Origin: Actinocorallia herbida
GTDB lineage: Bacteria; Actinomycetota; Actinomycetes; Streptosporangiales; Streptosporangiaceae
Length of the DNA: 64,000 nt
Assembly (NCBI RefSeq): GCF_003751225.1
Contig: NZ_RJKE01000001.1
Coordinates: 7,564,001-7,628,000 of the forward strand
Reading direction: 5' to 3'
Shown: in pieces, positions 44,036-53,175 of the stretch
How the letters are laid out: each line of letters begins with the position of its first letter
Position numbering within the stretch: position 1 is the first letter of the stretch
Program-made: the position numbers and the translations under genes
Notes under the pieces: generated by a model
Database searches by the model: none
Told to the model about the DNA's origin: nothing
What the model saw: only the letters and a program-made list of their open reading frames with translations

Positions 44036-44911
44036 TCAGGCGCCCTTGGCCACGGGACGGGACGGGTCGGTGATCCAGCCGGACCAGGACGGCGGGTAGA
44101 GCGCGGCGGGGACGCCCGCGAGGGTCAGGGCGAGGATCTCGTGGGCCGCGGTGACGCCGGAGCCGCAGTAGACCGCGACGTCGGCGGCGTCGGTGGCGCC
44201 CAGGGCGGCGAACCGCTCGCGGAGCACCGCCGGAGGCAGGAACCTGCCGTCGCCGCCCACGTTGGCCCAGGTGGGCGCGTTGACGGCACCGGGGATGTGG
44301 CCCGCGACCGGGTCGACCGGCTCGACCTCGCCCCGGAACCGCTCGGCGGCGCGCGCGTCCAGCAGCACCCCCGCCTTGGCGAGCGCGGCCGCGCCCTCGG
44401 CGTCGACCACCGGCAACGTGCCCGGCCGGGCGGTGAAGCCGCCGGGCTCCGGCGCCGCGGACTCGGTCGCCACCGGCAGGCCAGCCCTGGTCCAGGCGGT
44501 GAAGCCGCCGTCCAGGACGCGCACGCGCGGGTGGCCGAAGTAGCGCAGGCACCACCACGCGCGGGCGGCGCTCGTGGCGTCGGCGTCGTCGTAGACCACG
44601 ACGAGGGAGTCGTCGGAGACCCCGGCCCGCCGCATCGCCGCCTGGAAGTCCGCGGCGGCCGGCAGCGGGTGCCGCCCGCCCGCGCCGGGCCGCGCGGCCA
44701 GCTCGGTGTCGAGGTCCACGTAGGCCGCGCCGGGGATGTGCCCGGCGCGGTAGGCCTCGACGCCGGGCGGGCCGCCCAGGCGCCACCGGACGTCGAGGAT
44801 CACTGCCTGGTCGCGCAGGCGGGCGAGCCCCTGCGCGTCGATGAGGGGGCGCACCTCGTCAGTGTGACCGCTGCCGTCCCGTTCGGGGAGGGGCTGATGT
44901 CCCGTGCTCAT
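44036..44911 (-). CDS. thiosulfate/3-mercaptopyruvate sulfurtransferase
   Basis: A 291-residue tandem rhodanese. The N-terminal inactive domain has VILDVRWRLGGPPG and AGHIPGAAYVDLD; the C-terminal domain has the active Cys in VAVYCGSGVTAAHEI. The loop CGSGVTA is closer to mercaptopyruvate sulfurtransferases than to the CRKGVT of thiosulfate enzymes. ATG 44911 overlaps the stop of the upstream phosphodiesterase gene by four bases, so it is the last gene of the DUF5998 - phosphodiesterase - sulfurtransferase operon. Confidence 0.92.
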   Translation of the reverse strand: MSTGHQPLPERDGSGHTDEVRPLIDAQGLARLRDQAVILDVRWRLGGPPGVEAYRAGHIPGAAYVDLDTELAARPGAGGRHPLPAAADFQAAMRRAGVSDDSLVVVYDDADATSAARAWWCLRYFGHPRVRVLDGGFTAWTRAGLPVATESAAPEPGGFTARPGTLPVVDAEGAAALAKAGVLLDARAAERFRGEVEPVDPVAGHIPGAVNAPTWANVGGDGRFLPPAVLRERFAALGATDAADVAVYCGSGVTAAHEILALTLAGVPAALYPPSWSGWITDPSRPVAKGA

Positions 44912-46026
44912 CGCGCCTCCCACAGCAGCGGCACCAGTTGCTCCTCGGGCACGAGCGAGCCGTGCATGCCGACCATGAGGCCGTCGATCGGGTCGACCGC
45001 GGTACGGACGATCGCCAGGCCGCCGCGCGCGACGGCGACGACGTCGCCGATGCGGGGCAGCATCGCCGGGTCGACCGGGCCGAAGCAGCCCGCGGCGACC
45101 GCCTGCGCGCGGGACATGACCCACGCGCGGTCGCCGAAGAACTCCGTGTAGGCCGCGAGGACGTCGTCGGCGGCGCCGTCGACGGTGTAGACGTGCCGGG
45201 CCCTGGCCTCGCCGCCGAACAGCGCGACGCCCTCGGTCAGCGCCGGGTGGTCGTCGATGTCGACCTTCTCGTCCGGGTTCGTCATGCCGTGGTCGGCGGT
45301 GACGTACAGGCCGGTCCCCGCCGGGACGACCTCGGCGAGCCGTTCGGCCAGCAGGTCGACGAACCTGAGCTGGTGCCGCCAGGTCTTGGAGCCCGCGCCG
45401 TACATGTGGCCCGCGGTGTCCAGGTCGGAGTGGTACACGGTGACGTGCGCGCGCTTGCCCTCCAGGGCCTCCTCGGCGCGCGCGACGAGCTGGCCCATGC
45501 CGTCGGCGGGGACGTACTTCACGCCCCGGGTGATGGCCGAGTTGAAGCCGCTGCCCATGTACGCGCCGGAGGCGATGTAGCTGGAGGTGATGCCCGCGTC
45601 GGCGGCCCGGGAGTAGACCGTGCGGCGGGGCTGGAAGGACTCGGGGTCGGTCTGCCCGTTGTCCCAGCGGAGGCAGTTGAGCAGCCTCCCTTCCCCGGGA
45701 ACGGCGACCTGGTAGCCGAGCATCCCGTGCGCGCCCGGAGGCAGGCCGGTGGACAGGGAGCTGAGGCTCGTCACGGTGGTGGCCGGGAATCCGGCGGTGA
45801 GAGCCCGGCCGGGAAGGGAGCTCAGGAAGGGCGTCTCCTCCGGATGCGCCTTGAGCAGCTCCCAGCCCATGCCGTCGATGAGCAGCACGCAGGCGCGCGG
45901 CAGCTCCGGCAGGTCGAGCACGTTCGCCGCGCCGGCCACGCCCAGCGAGCCCAGCACCGACGAGGAGAGGTCGGCGAGCGCCGTCTCCCCGTAGCGGGGG
46001 ACCGGGATCTCCCCGAGGCCCGTCAT
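44908..46026 (-). CDS. alkaline phosphatase-superfamily phosphodiesterase (NPP type)
   Basis: A 372-residue type I phosphodiesterase/nucleotide pyrophosphatase. Metal and nucleophile motifs: CVLLIDGMGWELLKAH (Asp), FPATTVTSLSSLSTGLPPG (nucleophilic Thr), HSDLDTAGHMYG and YVTADHGMTNPDEKVDID (Asp-His). There is no signal peptide, so it acts in the cytoplasm on an unknown nucleotide or lipid phosphodiester. ATG 46026 overlaps the DUF5998 stop and its own stop overlaps the sulfurtransferase start. Confidence 0.87.
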   Translation of the reverse strand: MTGLGEIPVPRYGETALADLSSSVLGSLGVAGAANVLDLPELPRACVLLIDGMGWELLKAHPEETPFLSSLPGRALTAGFPATTVTSLSSLSTGLPPGAHGMLGYQVAVPGEGRLLNCLRWDNGQTDPESFQPRRTVYSRAADAGITSSYIASGAYMGSGFNSAITRGVKYVPADGMGQLVARAEEALEGKRAHVTVYHSDLDTAGHMYGAGSKTWRHQLRFVDLLAERLAEVVPAGTGLYVTADHGMTNPDEKVDIDDHPALTEGVALFGGEARARHVYTVDGAADDVLAAYTEFFGDRAWVMSRAQAVAAGCFGPVDPAMLPRIGDVVAVARGGLAIVRTAVDPIDGLMVGMHGSLVPEEQLVPLLWEAR

Positions 46027-46607
46027 ACGGTCGTCACCGCCGTGAGCGCCTCGGCGAACGCCAGCACCTGGCTGACGGCCTCCGCGCCGTCCGCCGCCTC
46101 GCTGACGCGCAGGGACAGGTCGTCGGACGTGACCGCGCCGGTGTAGCCGTGGTCGGCGTCGCAGTTCTCGTCGCCGCAGCCGGCCGGCTCCAGGTCGATC
46201 CGGGAGTTCACGCCCCAGCCGAGGGTCAGCACGACCTCGGTGGGCGGCACGCCCGGCACATAGCGCTCCGGGCGCGGCACGACCCTGGTGACGGCGACCG
46301 AGGAGATGCGGTCGAGCTTGACCGCCTCGGTCGTGGTCGAGCAGTGCGGCTGCGGCACGAGGTCGCTCGGCGGGTGCTCGTCGGTGTGGCAGAACAGCAG
46401 CCGCGTCGGCGACAGGACGAGGACGGTGACGTGCCTGCGCACCTCCATGCCGGGGTCGAACGCCGCCTCGTGGTGGACCACGTAGGCGAGTACTTCCTCG
46501 GTGCCCATTGCCGACTCGACGGCTCCGGCGACCAGCTCCGGGTAGTAGCCGCTGCGCTCGATCGCGCTGCGCAACCCGTGGTCGTCCTTCGCTCGGGTTT
46601 CCCTCAT
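46023..46607 (-). CDS. DUF5998 family protein
   Basis: A 194-residue actinobacterial protein of unknown function. Conserved-looking parts are LRSAIERSGYYPELVAGAV, VVHHEAAFDPGMEVRRHVTVL, LLFCHTDEHPPSD and CGDENCDADHGYTGAV, the latter with two Cys and acidic residues that might bind metal. GGGGGA precedes ATG 46607; an in-frame start at 46664 would add 19 residues without a ribosome-binding site. Translationally coupled to the phosphodiesterase downstream. Confidence 0.82.
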   Translation of the reverse strand: MRETRAKDDHGLRSAIERSGYYPELVAGAVESAMGTEEVLAYVVHHEAAFDPGMEVRRHVTVLVLSPTRLLFCHTDEHPPSDLVPQPHCSTTTEAVKLDRISSVAVTRVVPRPERYVPGVPPTEVVLTLGWGVNSRIDLEPAGCGDENCDADHGYTGAVTSDDLSLRVSEAADGAEAVSQVLAFAEALTAVTTV

Positions 46608-46660
46608 TCCCCCATCCTGCCCTGTTCCAGAGCCCGAGCGCATCCCGGCGGCCCGAGGCG

Positions 46661-49111
46661 TCACATCCGGCGGGGCTCCAGGGGCAGGCGCGGGCCCGGC
46701 GGTTGGGCCAGGGTGAGACGGGCGTCGGTGACCGTGACGCCCGTGGCGTCGACCATGACCGGCTCCAGCTCCAGCCTTGCCGCCTCGGGCAGGTCGCTGG
46801 CCAGCCGCGCGACCCGGATGAGCAGTTCCTCCAGGGATTCGACGGCGACCTTGTCCGCGCCCTGGTGGCCGAAGAGCAAAGGGGCCATCCGGATGGCCCG
46901 GACCATGTCGGCGGCCTCAAGATCGGTCAGGGGGGCGAGGCGGTAGGCGCGGTCGTCGAGGAGCGCCGCGGCGATGTCCGACAGGCGGAAGGACACGACC
47001 GCCCCGAAAGACGGGTCCTCCTGCGTGACGATGTGGACCGCGACGCCACCGCGCTGTCCCCCTACGGAGACGCCGTAGCAGGCGAGGAGTTCTTCGGCGT
47101 CTCCGCGTTCGCCCCTGGCCAGCCACCCTGCGACGAGATCACGCGCCCGTTCCTGGTCGATCCCTTCCAGGTCGGGGACGTGGCCGTGCGGACGGCGCCG
47201 CCAGGACGCGTAACGGGACGCGTAGGACAGGGCGCGAACCGCGTCGTCGGGGGCGGAGTAAGAAGGCACGGAGCCCGGACCGGGTTCCCCCGTCGGCGAC
47301 AGCACCCGCAAGGCGCGCGGCATGCCCTTCTGGCCGAGGTAGGTCGCCAGGATGGGCTTGGAGGACTCCCGGGCGACGGCGGAGATCGCCTCGGCGACGG
47401 GCTCGGACTCGCGTACGCCGGACAGCATCAGCTCGGCCCCTCCGAGGACCGGGGGCGTGTACATGACGATCACCGCGTCGCAGGACTTGTCTTCCAGGGC
47501 CTCGGTGAGCGCGCGGGTGTAGTCGGCCGCCACCGCGTTCGGGCCGAGCGAGGCGAGCGGGCCCGCGACGAGCCCGTGGGCCGCGGCGGAGTCCTGGGCG
47601 AGCAGCCCGAGGGAGTCGGCGTTGTCGATGATCGCGACACGGTTGCCCGCGGGCAGCGGCTGGTAGGCGAGCAGCTGGGCGACGTCGAACATCTCGCCGA
47701 GGTCCTCCACCCGCAGCATGCCCGCCTGCTCGAAGAGCGCGCTGACCGCGTGGTCGGGCAGCTCGATCCGGCGGACCGAGTGGCCGAGGGGCACGCCCTG
47801 GAGCGACCGGCCCGTCTTCACCGCGACGATCGGCTTGCTGAGGGAGACGCGGCGGGCCAGGCGGGTGAACTTGCGGGGGTTGCCTATCGACTCCAGGTGG
47901 AGCATGACGGCGGTGGTCGAGGGGTCGGCCTCCCAGTACTGGAGGAGGTCGTTGCCCGAGACGTCGGCCCGGTTGCCCGCGGAGATGAACGTGGAGAGGC
48001 CGAGGCCGCGCTCGGCGGTCCGCTGGAGGATGGCGATGCCGAGGGCGCCGGACTGGGAGAAGAAGCCGACGGGCCCCCGGTAGGGCAGCACGGGGGCGAG
48101 GCTGGCGTTCAGCCGCACCGCGGGGTCGGTGTTGGCGATGCCGAGGCAGTTGGGGCCGACCACGCGCATGCCGTTGGCGCGGGCGACCCGGACGAGGTCC
48201 TGCTGGGCCGAGCGGCCGGTCTCGCCCATCTCGGCGAAGCCGGAGGAGACGACGACGAGGCCGTGCACGCCCTTGGCCGCGCACTGGGCGATCACGTCCT
48301 GGACCGCCGAGGAGGGCACCGCGACCACCGCGAGGTCCACCTCGTCGGGGATCTCGGCGACCGCCCGGTAGGCGCGCACGCCGGCGACGGCGTGCGCCTC
48401 GGGGTGCACCGGGTAGACGGGTCCGGTGAAGTCCGCGCCGAGGAGGTTGCGCAGGACCGTCTGGCCGACGCTGTGCGAGACGCGGCTGGCGCCGATCACC
48501 GCGACCGACGCGGGGTGCAGCAGCCGCCGGATGGACCGGGACTCCGCCCGGTGCTCGCGGGCGGCCATGACCTCCACGGAGGTCTCGGTGGGCGAGAGGT
48601 CCAGGGTGAGCTGGATGATCCCGTCCTCGAACCGCTGGACCGCGGCGTACCCGGCCTCCTTGAAGACCTTGGTCATCTTGCGGTTGTCGGGCAGCACGTT
48701 GGCCTCGAAGCGGGCGAGGCCGCGCTCCCTGGCCGCCGCGGCGAGGTGCTCCAGCAGGACCGAGCCGACGCCGCGGCCCTGGTGGGCGTCCTCGACGAGG
48801 AACGCCACCTCGGCCTGGTCGGGATCCTTTGTCCTGTCATAACGGACCACGCCCACCATTTGCTGACCAATCGTGGCGATCAACGCCACCCGGTCGGAAT
48901 AGTCGACCGTGGTGAAATGCCGAATCTCCTTCTCGCTCAGGTGGGGACGCGGGGAGAAGAACCGGTAGTAGATCGACTCGGCCGAGACCCGCGAGTAGAA
49001 AGCCCGCAGCAGCTCCGCGTCCTCGGCTTTGATGGGGCGCAGGTGGGCGGTCCCGCCGTCGGAGAGGACGACGTCGGCCTCCCAGTGATCGGGATAGGGA
49101 TGATCGGTCAC
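46661..49111 (-). CDS. GNAT acetyltransferase fused to acyl-CoA-synthetase-like domains (Pat type)
   Basis: An 816-residue fusion. Residues 1-165 are a GNAT domain (VEDAHQGRGVGSVLLEHL is the acetyl-CoA loop). Then follow a CoA-binding Rossmann domain (SVAVIGASRVSHSVGQTVL, about 205), succinyl-CoA-ligase-like domains (GPNCLGIAN, GFFSQSGALGIAIL) and a C-terminal region corresponding to a reduced ATP-grasp domain. Such proteins act as lysine acetyltransferases (Pat) that inactivate acyl-CoA synthetases, with the ligase part sensing CoA or nucleotides; an active ADP-forming synthetase is less likely. GTG start at 49111. The order GNAT first, ligase after is one of the known arrangements. Confidence 0.85.
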   Translation of the reverse strand: MTDHPYPDHWEADVVLSDGGTAHLRPIKAEDAELLRAFYSRVSAESIYYRFFSPRPHLSEKEIRHFTTVDYSDRVALIATIGQQMVGVVRYDRTKDPDQAEVAFLVEDAHQGRGVGSVLLEHLAAAARERGLARFEANVLPDNRKMTKVFKEAGYAAVQRFEDGIIQLTLDLSPTETSVEVMAAREHRAESRSIRRLLHPASVAVIGASRVSHSVGQTVLRNLLGADFTGPVYPVHPEAHAVAGVRAYRAVAEIPDEVDLAVVAVPSSAVQDVIAQCAAKGVHGLVVVSSGFAEMGETGRSAQQDLVRVARANGMRVVGPNCLGIANTDPAVRLNASLAPVLPYRGPVGFFSQSGALGIAILQRTAERGLGLSTFISAGNRADVSGNDLLQYWEADPSTTAVMLHLESIGNPRKFTRLARRVSLSKPIVAVKTGRSLQGVPLGHSVRRIELPDHAVSALFEQAGMLRVEDLGEMFDVAQLLAYQPLPAGNRVAIIDNADSLGLLAQDSAAAHGLVAGPLASLGPNAVAADYTRALTEALEDKSCDAVIVMYTPPVLGGAELMLSGVRESEPVAEAISAVARESSKPILATYLGQKGMPRALRVLSPTGEPGPGSVPSYSAPDDAVRALSYASRYASWRRRPHGHVPDLEGIDQERARDLVAGWLARGERGDAEELLACYGVSVGGQRGGVAVHIVTQEDPSFGAVVSFRLSDIAAALLDDRAYRLAPLTDLEAADMVRAIRMAPLLFGHQGADKVAVESLEELLIRVARLASDLPEAARLELEPVMVDATGVTVTDARLTLAQPPGPRLPLEPRRM

Positions 49112-49368
49112 AAGTCGAGCGTAGGCGACAACCGAATAACGGTCACGCGAGGGTCACGGGGTGGACCTGACCGGTTCGGGCCCCCGGGTTCCGGGGTTTA
49201 CTGGAGTGGGCGCATGTGAACGGTCCGGACAAGAGGTCGGGCCGTTACCCGTTTCGCTGCGCGTTCGAGACCAAATCCGAGCGTGGAAGCTGTTACGGTC
49301 GTCGCCACGCCCAGGCAGAATGGTGCGGGTCTGTCGTAAGGCGGAGCTGCGTAAGAGCGAGGTGAATC

Positions 49369-50262
49369 ATGACACGCGTGGTCGTGGTCGGCGATCTGAT
49401 GACCGACGCCGTGGCACGAGCCGCGTACCCCCTGGCCAAGGGGAGCGACACCCCGGCCAGCGTGACGATGCACGGCGGGGGTTCGGGGGCGAACGTCTCG
49501 GCCTGGCTCGCGGTCGAGGGGGTCGACGTAGCGTTCGTCGGCCGCCGCGGCTCCGACATCAACGGCCGGAACCGGGACATGGAACTGATGGGCTACGGCG
49601 TCGACGCCCGGCTCGTCATGGACCCGGAGCGGCCGACCGGCACCTGCGTGATCCTGATCACGCACAAGGGCGACCGGACCATGATGTCCGACCCGGGGGC
49701 CAACGGCGCGCTGCTGCCGGACGACATCCCCGCGGACCTCTTCACGCCCGGCGGCCATCTGCACGTCTCGGGGTACTCGCTGCTCAACGAAGGCTCCCGC
49801 AACGCCGCGCTGCACGCGCTGCGCCTCGCGGGCAAGGCCGGCATGTCGGTCTCCGTCGACGGAGCCTCCTCCTCGCCGCTCAAGCGCGCGGGGGCCGAGC
49901 CCTTCTTCGAGTGGACCCACGGCACCAAGCTGCTGATCGTCAGCACCTCGGAGGCCGAGGCGCTGACCGGCAGGGACGAGCCCGAACTCGCCGCCAAGGT
50001 GCTCACCGCCTGGTACCCGCAGGTCGTCATCAAGATGGCCGACGAGGGCTCCCTGTGGTACACCAACGGCCGCCCCGAGCCGATCGTGGTGCCCGCGGAA
50101 CCCGTCGAGAAGGTGGTCGACGGCACCGGCGCGGGCGACGCCTTCACCGCGGGGTTCCTGCCCGCGTGGCTCGACGGCAAGCCCCCGGCCGAGGCGCTCG
50201 CCGCGGGCAACCGCCTCGCCGCGCGCGCCATCACGCACCTGGGCGCGCGCCCGGCTCTGTAA
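49369..50262 (+). CDS. PfkB family carbohydrate kinase
   Basis: A 297-residue ribokinase-fold sugar or nucleoside kinase. Signature 1 is MHGGGSGANVSAWLAVEGV near the N-terminus, and signature 2 is VDGTGAGDAFTAGFLPAWL, with catalytic Asp in GAGD. VSTSEAEALTG is the usual inter-domain segment. The sugar substrate cannot be told from sequence. GCGAGGTG precedes ATG 49369. It is a single-gene unit with a terminator 15 bases after the stop. Confidence 0.9.
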   Translation: MTRVVVVGDLMTDAVARAAYPLAKGSDTPASVTMHGGGSGANVSAWLAVEGVDVAFVGRRGSDINGRNRDMELMGYGVDARLVMDPERPTGTCVILITHKGDRTMMSDPGANGALLPDDIPADLFTPGGHLHVSGYSLLNEGSRNAALHALRLAGKAGMSVSVDGASSSPLKRAGAEPFFEWTHGTKLLIVSTSEAEALTGRDEPELAAKVLTAWYPQVVIKMADEGSLWYTNGRPEPIVVPAEPVEKVVDGTGAGDAFTAGFLPAWLDGKPPAEALAAGNRLAARAITHLGARPAL

Positions 50263-50276
50263 GCACCGGCTTCATC

Positions 50277-50308
50277 AAGGGCGGGACCTTCGGGTCCCGC
50301 CCTTTCGG
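50277..50308 (+). terminator. intrinsic-type terminator after the PfkB gene
   Basis: AAGGGCGGGACC at 50277-50288 pairs with 50293-50304 over the stable tetraloop TTCG, followed by TTCGG. It ends the kinase unit and insulates the metNIQ leader. Confidence 0.82.
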
Positions 50309-50385
50309 CATGCCGTATTAGATCACCGTGGGTGATGATCGACTACGGTCCGATTTGGCGGACATGACCGTCTTGTGATTAGCTC

Positions 50386-50463
50386 ATGTCCATGACCGCC
50401 GACCCGAGAGACCGCCGCCCCTTGCGGGCCGTGCGCGTCGCGTGTCGGCGAATGTGCGGTTGA
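50386..50463 (+). CDS. putative regulatory leader peptide upstream of metNIQ
   Basis: ATG 50386 (or ATG 50392) opens a 25-codon frame, MSMTADPRDRRPLRAVRVAC then RRMCG, that stops 105 bases before metN. Short actinobacterial leader frames with a run of Arg and C-terminal Cys often precede sulfur amino-acid genes and work by ribosome stalling when cysteine is scarce. The Cys-Arg-Arg-Met-Cys-Gly end would sense both Cys and Met supply. The rest of the 306-base gap (50263-50568) holds the kinase terminator and, apart from this frame, no clear riboswitch. Confidence 0.5.
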   Translation: MSMTADPRDRRPLRAVRVACRRMCG

Positions 50464-50568
50464 GGCCCTGACGCGGTCCCGGTCCACCGGTGCTCCGCGC
50501 GCTCCCGCCCCTGTAAGCCCCACTACCGCGGTGCGCCCGAACGCGGCCCTGCCCGGGAATGAGAACCC

Positions 50569-51552
50569 TTGATCAAGCTCGACGACCTCACCAAGGTGTA
50601 CCGCGCCCGCGGCCGCACCGTGACCGCGCTGGACGGCGTCAGCCTCGACGTCGCCGAAGGCGAGATCCACGGGGTGATCGGCCGCAGCGGCGCCGGCAAG
50701 AGCACCCTCCTGCGCAGCGTCAACGTGCTGGAGCGGCCCGACACCGGCCGCGTCTTCGTCGACGGCGCCGACCTGCTCGCCCTGCGCGGCGACGACCTGC
50801 GCAAGGCCAGGCAGCGCATCGGCATGATCCACCAGCACTTCGGCCTGCTCGGCTCCCGCGACGTCACCGGCAACGTCGCGTTCCCGCTGGAGGTGACCGG
50901 AGTGCCCCGCCGCGAACGCCTGCGCCGCGTCGCCGAACTCCTGGAGCTCGTCGGCCTCACCGAGCACGCCCGCGCGCACCCGGCGCAGCTGTCCGGCGGC
51001 CAGAAGCAGCGCGTCGGCATCGCCCGCGCGCTGGCCGCCGACCCCAAGGTGCTGCTGTCCGACGAGGCCACCTCCGCGCTCGACCCGGAGACCACCGACT
51101 CCGTCCTCGACCTGCTGCGCGACCTCAACCGCGACCTCGGCCTGACGATCCTGCTGATCACGCACGAGATGGGCGTCGTCAAGAAGATCTGCGACTCCGC
51201 CTCGATCATGCGCGACGGCGCGATCGTCGAGACAGGCCCGGTGCTCGACCTGCTGGCCAGTCCCGGCTCGGAACTCGCGCGCGGCCTGTTCCCGCTGCCC
51301 GCGCCGACCGTGCGGCCCGACACGACGGTCCTCGACGTCACCTTCATCGGCGACGACGCCTCGACGCCGTTCATCTCCTCCCTCGCCCGCACGTACTCCA
51401 TCGACGTGAACGTGCTCGGCGGCGCCATCGAGGAGGTCGGCGACACCCGCGTCGGCAGGCTGCGCATCGAGCTGCCCGGCACCCCCGAACTCAACGCCCC
51501 GCAGATCGCGCACCTGCGCGAGAGCGGCCTGACCCTGGAGATCGCGGCTTGA
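50569..51552 (+). CDS. metN: methionine/sulfur-compound ABC transporter ATP-binding protein
   Basis: A 327-residue ABC ATPase: Walker A GVIGRSGAGKSTLLRS, Q-loop after, signature LSGGQKQRVGIARAL, Walker B VLLSDEATSALDPET and H-switch ITHEMGVVKKI. The C-terminal 90 residues form an ACT-like (NIL) regulatory domain, the site of methionine feedback in E. coli MetN. The start is TTG 50569, and the stop overlaps the TTG start of metI. First gene of metNIQ. Confidence 0.93.
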   Translation: MIKLDDLTKVYRARGRTVTALDGVSLDVAEGEIHGVIGRSGAGKSTLLRSVNVLERPDTGRVFVDGADLLALRGDDLRKARQRIGMIHQHFGLLGSRDVTGNVAFPLEVTGVPRRERLRRVAELLELVGLTEHARAHPAQLSGGQKQRVGIARALAADPKVLLSDEATSALDPETTDSVLDLLRDLNRDLGLTILLITHEMGVVKKICDSASIMRDGAIVETGPVLDLLASPGSELARGLFPLPAPTVRPDTTVLDVTFIGDDASTPFISSLARTYSIDVNVLGGAIEEVGDTRVGRLRIELPGTPELNAPQIAHLRESGLTLEIAA

Positions 51553-52190
51553 GCGCCGACCTCGTCCTCGCGCTGCAGGAGACCTTCCAGATGGTCTGGG
51601 TCTCCGCGGTGCTCACCGCCTTGGGCGGGCTCCTGCTGGGCGTCCTGCTCATCCTCACCGACCGCGGCGGGCTCGCGCCCTGCGTCCCGGTCAACCGGGT
51701 GCTCGGCCTCGTGGTCAACGTCGGCCGGTCGCTGCCGTTCATCATCCTCATGGTCGCGGTCCTGCCGCTGACCAGGGCGGTCGTCGGCACCACCATCGGC
51801 ACCGAGGCGGCGATCGTGCCGCTCACCATCGGCGCGATCCCGTTCTTCGCGCGGCTCGCCGAGACCGCCCTGCGCGAGGTCGACCCCGGTGTGGTCGCCG
51901 CGGCCCGTGCCATGGGCGCCTCACGCGGCCAGATCGTCGGCAAGGTCCTGCTGCGCGAGGCGCGGCCCGGTCTCGTGGCCGGCCTGACCGTCACCGTGAT
52001 CACCCTGATCGGCTACTCGGCCATGGCCGGGGCGATCGGCGGCGGCGGCCTCGGCGACCTCGCCATCCGCTACGGCTACCAGCGCTTCGAGACCGGCACG
52101 ATGATCGCCTGCGTGGCGGTGCTGGTCGTGCTGGTCCAGGTCATCCAGATGCTGGGCGATCTCCTCGTCCGGCGGCTCTCCCACAAGTAA
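51549..52190 (+). CDS. metI: methionine/sulfur-compound ABC transporter permease
   Basis: A 213-residue MetI-type permease with about five helices. The coupling (EAA) loop reads EVDPGVVAAARAMGASRGQIVGKVLL, quoted in part as AARAMGASRGQIVGKVL, and GYSAMAGAIGGGGLGDLAIRYGY is the family signature. TTG 51549 overlaps the metN stop; both metN and metI therefore use the rare TTG start, which should keep translation low and dependent on coupling. Confidence 0.92.
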   Translation: MSADLVLALQETFQMVWVSAVLTALGGLLLGVLLILTDRGGLAPCVPVNRVLGLVVNVGRSLPFIILMVAVLPLTRAVVGTTIGTEAAIVPLTIGAIPFFARLAETALREVDPGVVAAARAMGASRGQIVGKVLLREARPGLVAGLTVTVITLIGYSAMAGAIGGGGLGDLAIRYGYQRFETGTMIACVAVLVVLVQVIQMLGDLLVRRLSHK

Positions 52191-52211
52191 GAAACCCGAA
52201 AGGCACAGCCC

Positions 52212-53018
52212 GTGCTCCGTAAGATCACCGTTGCCCTGTCCGCCGCGGCCCTGGCGCTCACCGCGGCCTGCGGCGGCGCCGCCGAGTCGAACGACGACGC
52301 CCTCGTCATCGGCGCGAGCCCCTCCCCGCACGCCGAGATCCTCACCTTCGTGAAGGACAACCTCGCCGCGGACGCGGGCCTGGACCTGGAGATCCAGGAG
52401 TTCTCCGACTACGTCCAGCCGAACATCGCGCTCAGCGACGGCACGCTCGACGCCAACTACTTCCAGCACAAGCCCTACCTCGAGGACTTCAAGGCCGAGA
52501 AGGGCCTCGACCTCACCTGGGTCGGCGACGTGCACCTGGAGCCCCTCGGCGTCTACTCCGAGAAGGCCAAGTCCCTCGACGCGCTCAAGAGCGGCTCCGT
52601 CGTGGCGATCCCCAACGACGCCACCAACGGCGCCCGGGCCCTGACCCTGCTCGCCGACCAGGGCGTCATCACCCTCAAGGACGGCGCGGGCGTCACCGCC
52701 ACCGAGAAGGACGTCACCGCCAACCCCAAGAACCTCGAGTTCAAGGCCCTGGAGGCCGCGCAGCTCCCGCGCTCCCTCCAGGACGTCGACGCCGCCGTCA
52801 TCAACGGCAACTACGCCATCGCGGGCGGCCTGGTCCCGTCCGAGGACGCCCTCGCGCTGGAGTCCGCCGACGGCAACCCGTACGCCAACGGCCTCGTGGT
52901 GAAGACCGGTGACGAGACCGACCCGCAGATCACCAAGCTGATGGAGCTGCTCCGCTCCCCCGAGACCCGCGCCTTCATCGAGAAGCAGTACAAGGGCTCG
53001 GTCCTGCCCGCGAGCTGA
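52212..53018 (+). CDS. metQ: methionine/sulfur-compound binding lipoprotein
   Basis: A 268-residue NlpA/MetQ-type binding lipoprotein. Signal peptide ends at lipobox LTAAC (Cys20). The mature part has VIGASPSPHAEILTFVKD, DYVQPNIALSDGTLDANYFQ and VAIPNDATNGARAL, as in MetQ. Ligand is probably methionine or cysteine; the leader peptide upstream hints at cysteine control. GTG 52212 follows GAAAGGC. A strong hairpin follows the gene. Confidence 0.92.
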   Translation: MLRKITVALSAAALALTAACGGAAESNDDALVIGASPSPHAEILTFVKDNLAADAGLDLEIQEFSDYVQPNIALSDGTLDANYFQHKPYLEDFKAEKGLDLTWVGDVHLEPLGVYSEKAKSLDALKSGSVVAIPNDATNGARALTLLADQGVITLKDGAGVTATEKDVTANPKNLEFKALEAAQLPRSLQDVDAAVINGNYAIAGGLVPSEDALALESADGNPYANGLVVKTGDETDPQITKLMELLRSPETRAFIEKQYKGSVLPAS

Positions 53019-53060
53019 CCTTCCCCATCCGCGCCGGGGTCTCCCCCGGCGCCCCCAGCC

Positions 53061-53100
53061 ACATCGAGGCCCCGCGCTCGCCCGCGCGGGGCCTCGATGT
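53061..53100 (+). terminator. terminator after metQ
   Basis: A perfect 17-bp stem: ACATCGAGGCCCCGCGC at 53061-53077 with 53084-53100 over TCGCCC. It closes the metNIQ unit. Confidence 0.83.
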
Positions 53101-53175
53101 GCTTCCGGGCGGATTTCTCCGGCCGCCCCGTCCGCGGGGCCGGATTCTGTCAGTGGCGGCGGTTACGTTCGGCCC

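Noticed and set aside
46508-49219. 903-codon frame opposite the GNAT/acyl-CoA-synthetase gene
   Set aside because: Antisense shadow; the gene on the minus strand has clear domain matches over its whole length.
50323-50568. SAM riboswitch in front of metN
   Set aside because: No SAM-I, SAM-II or SAM-IV core could be recognised by eye; the leader peptide explains the region better.
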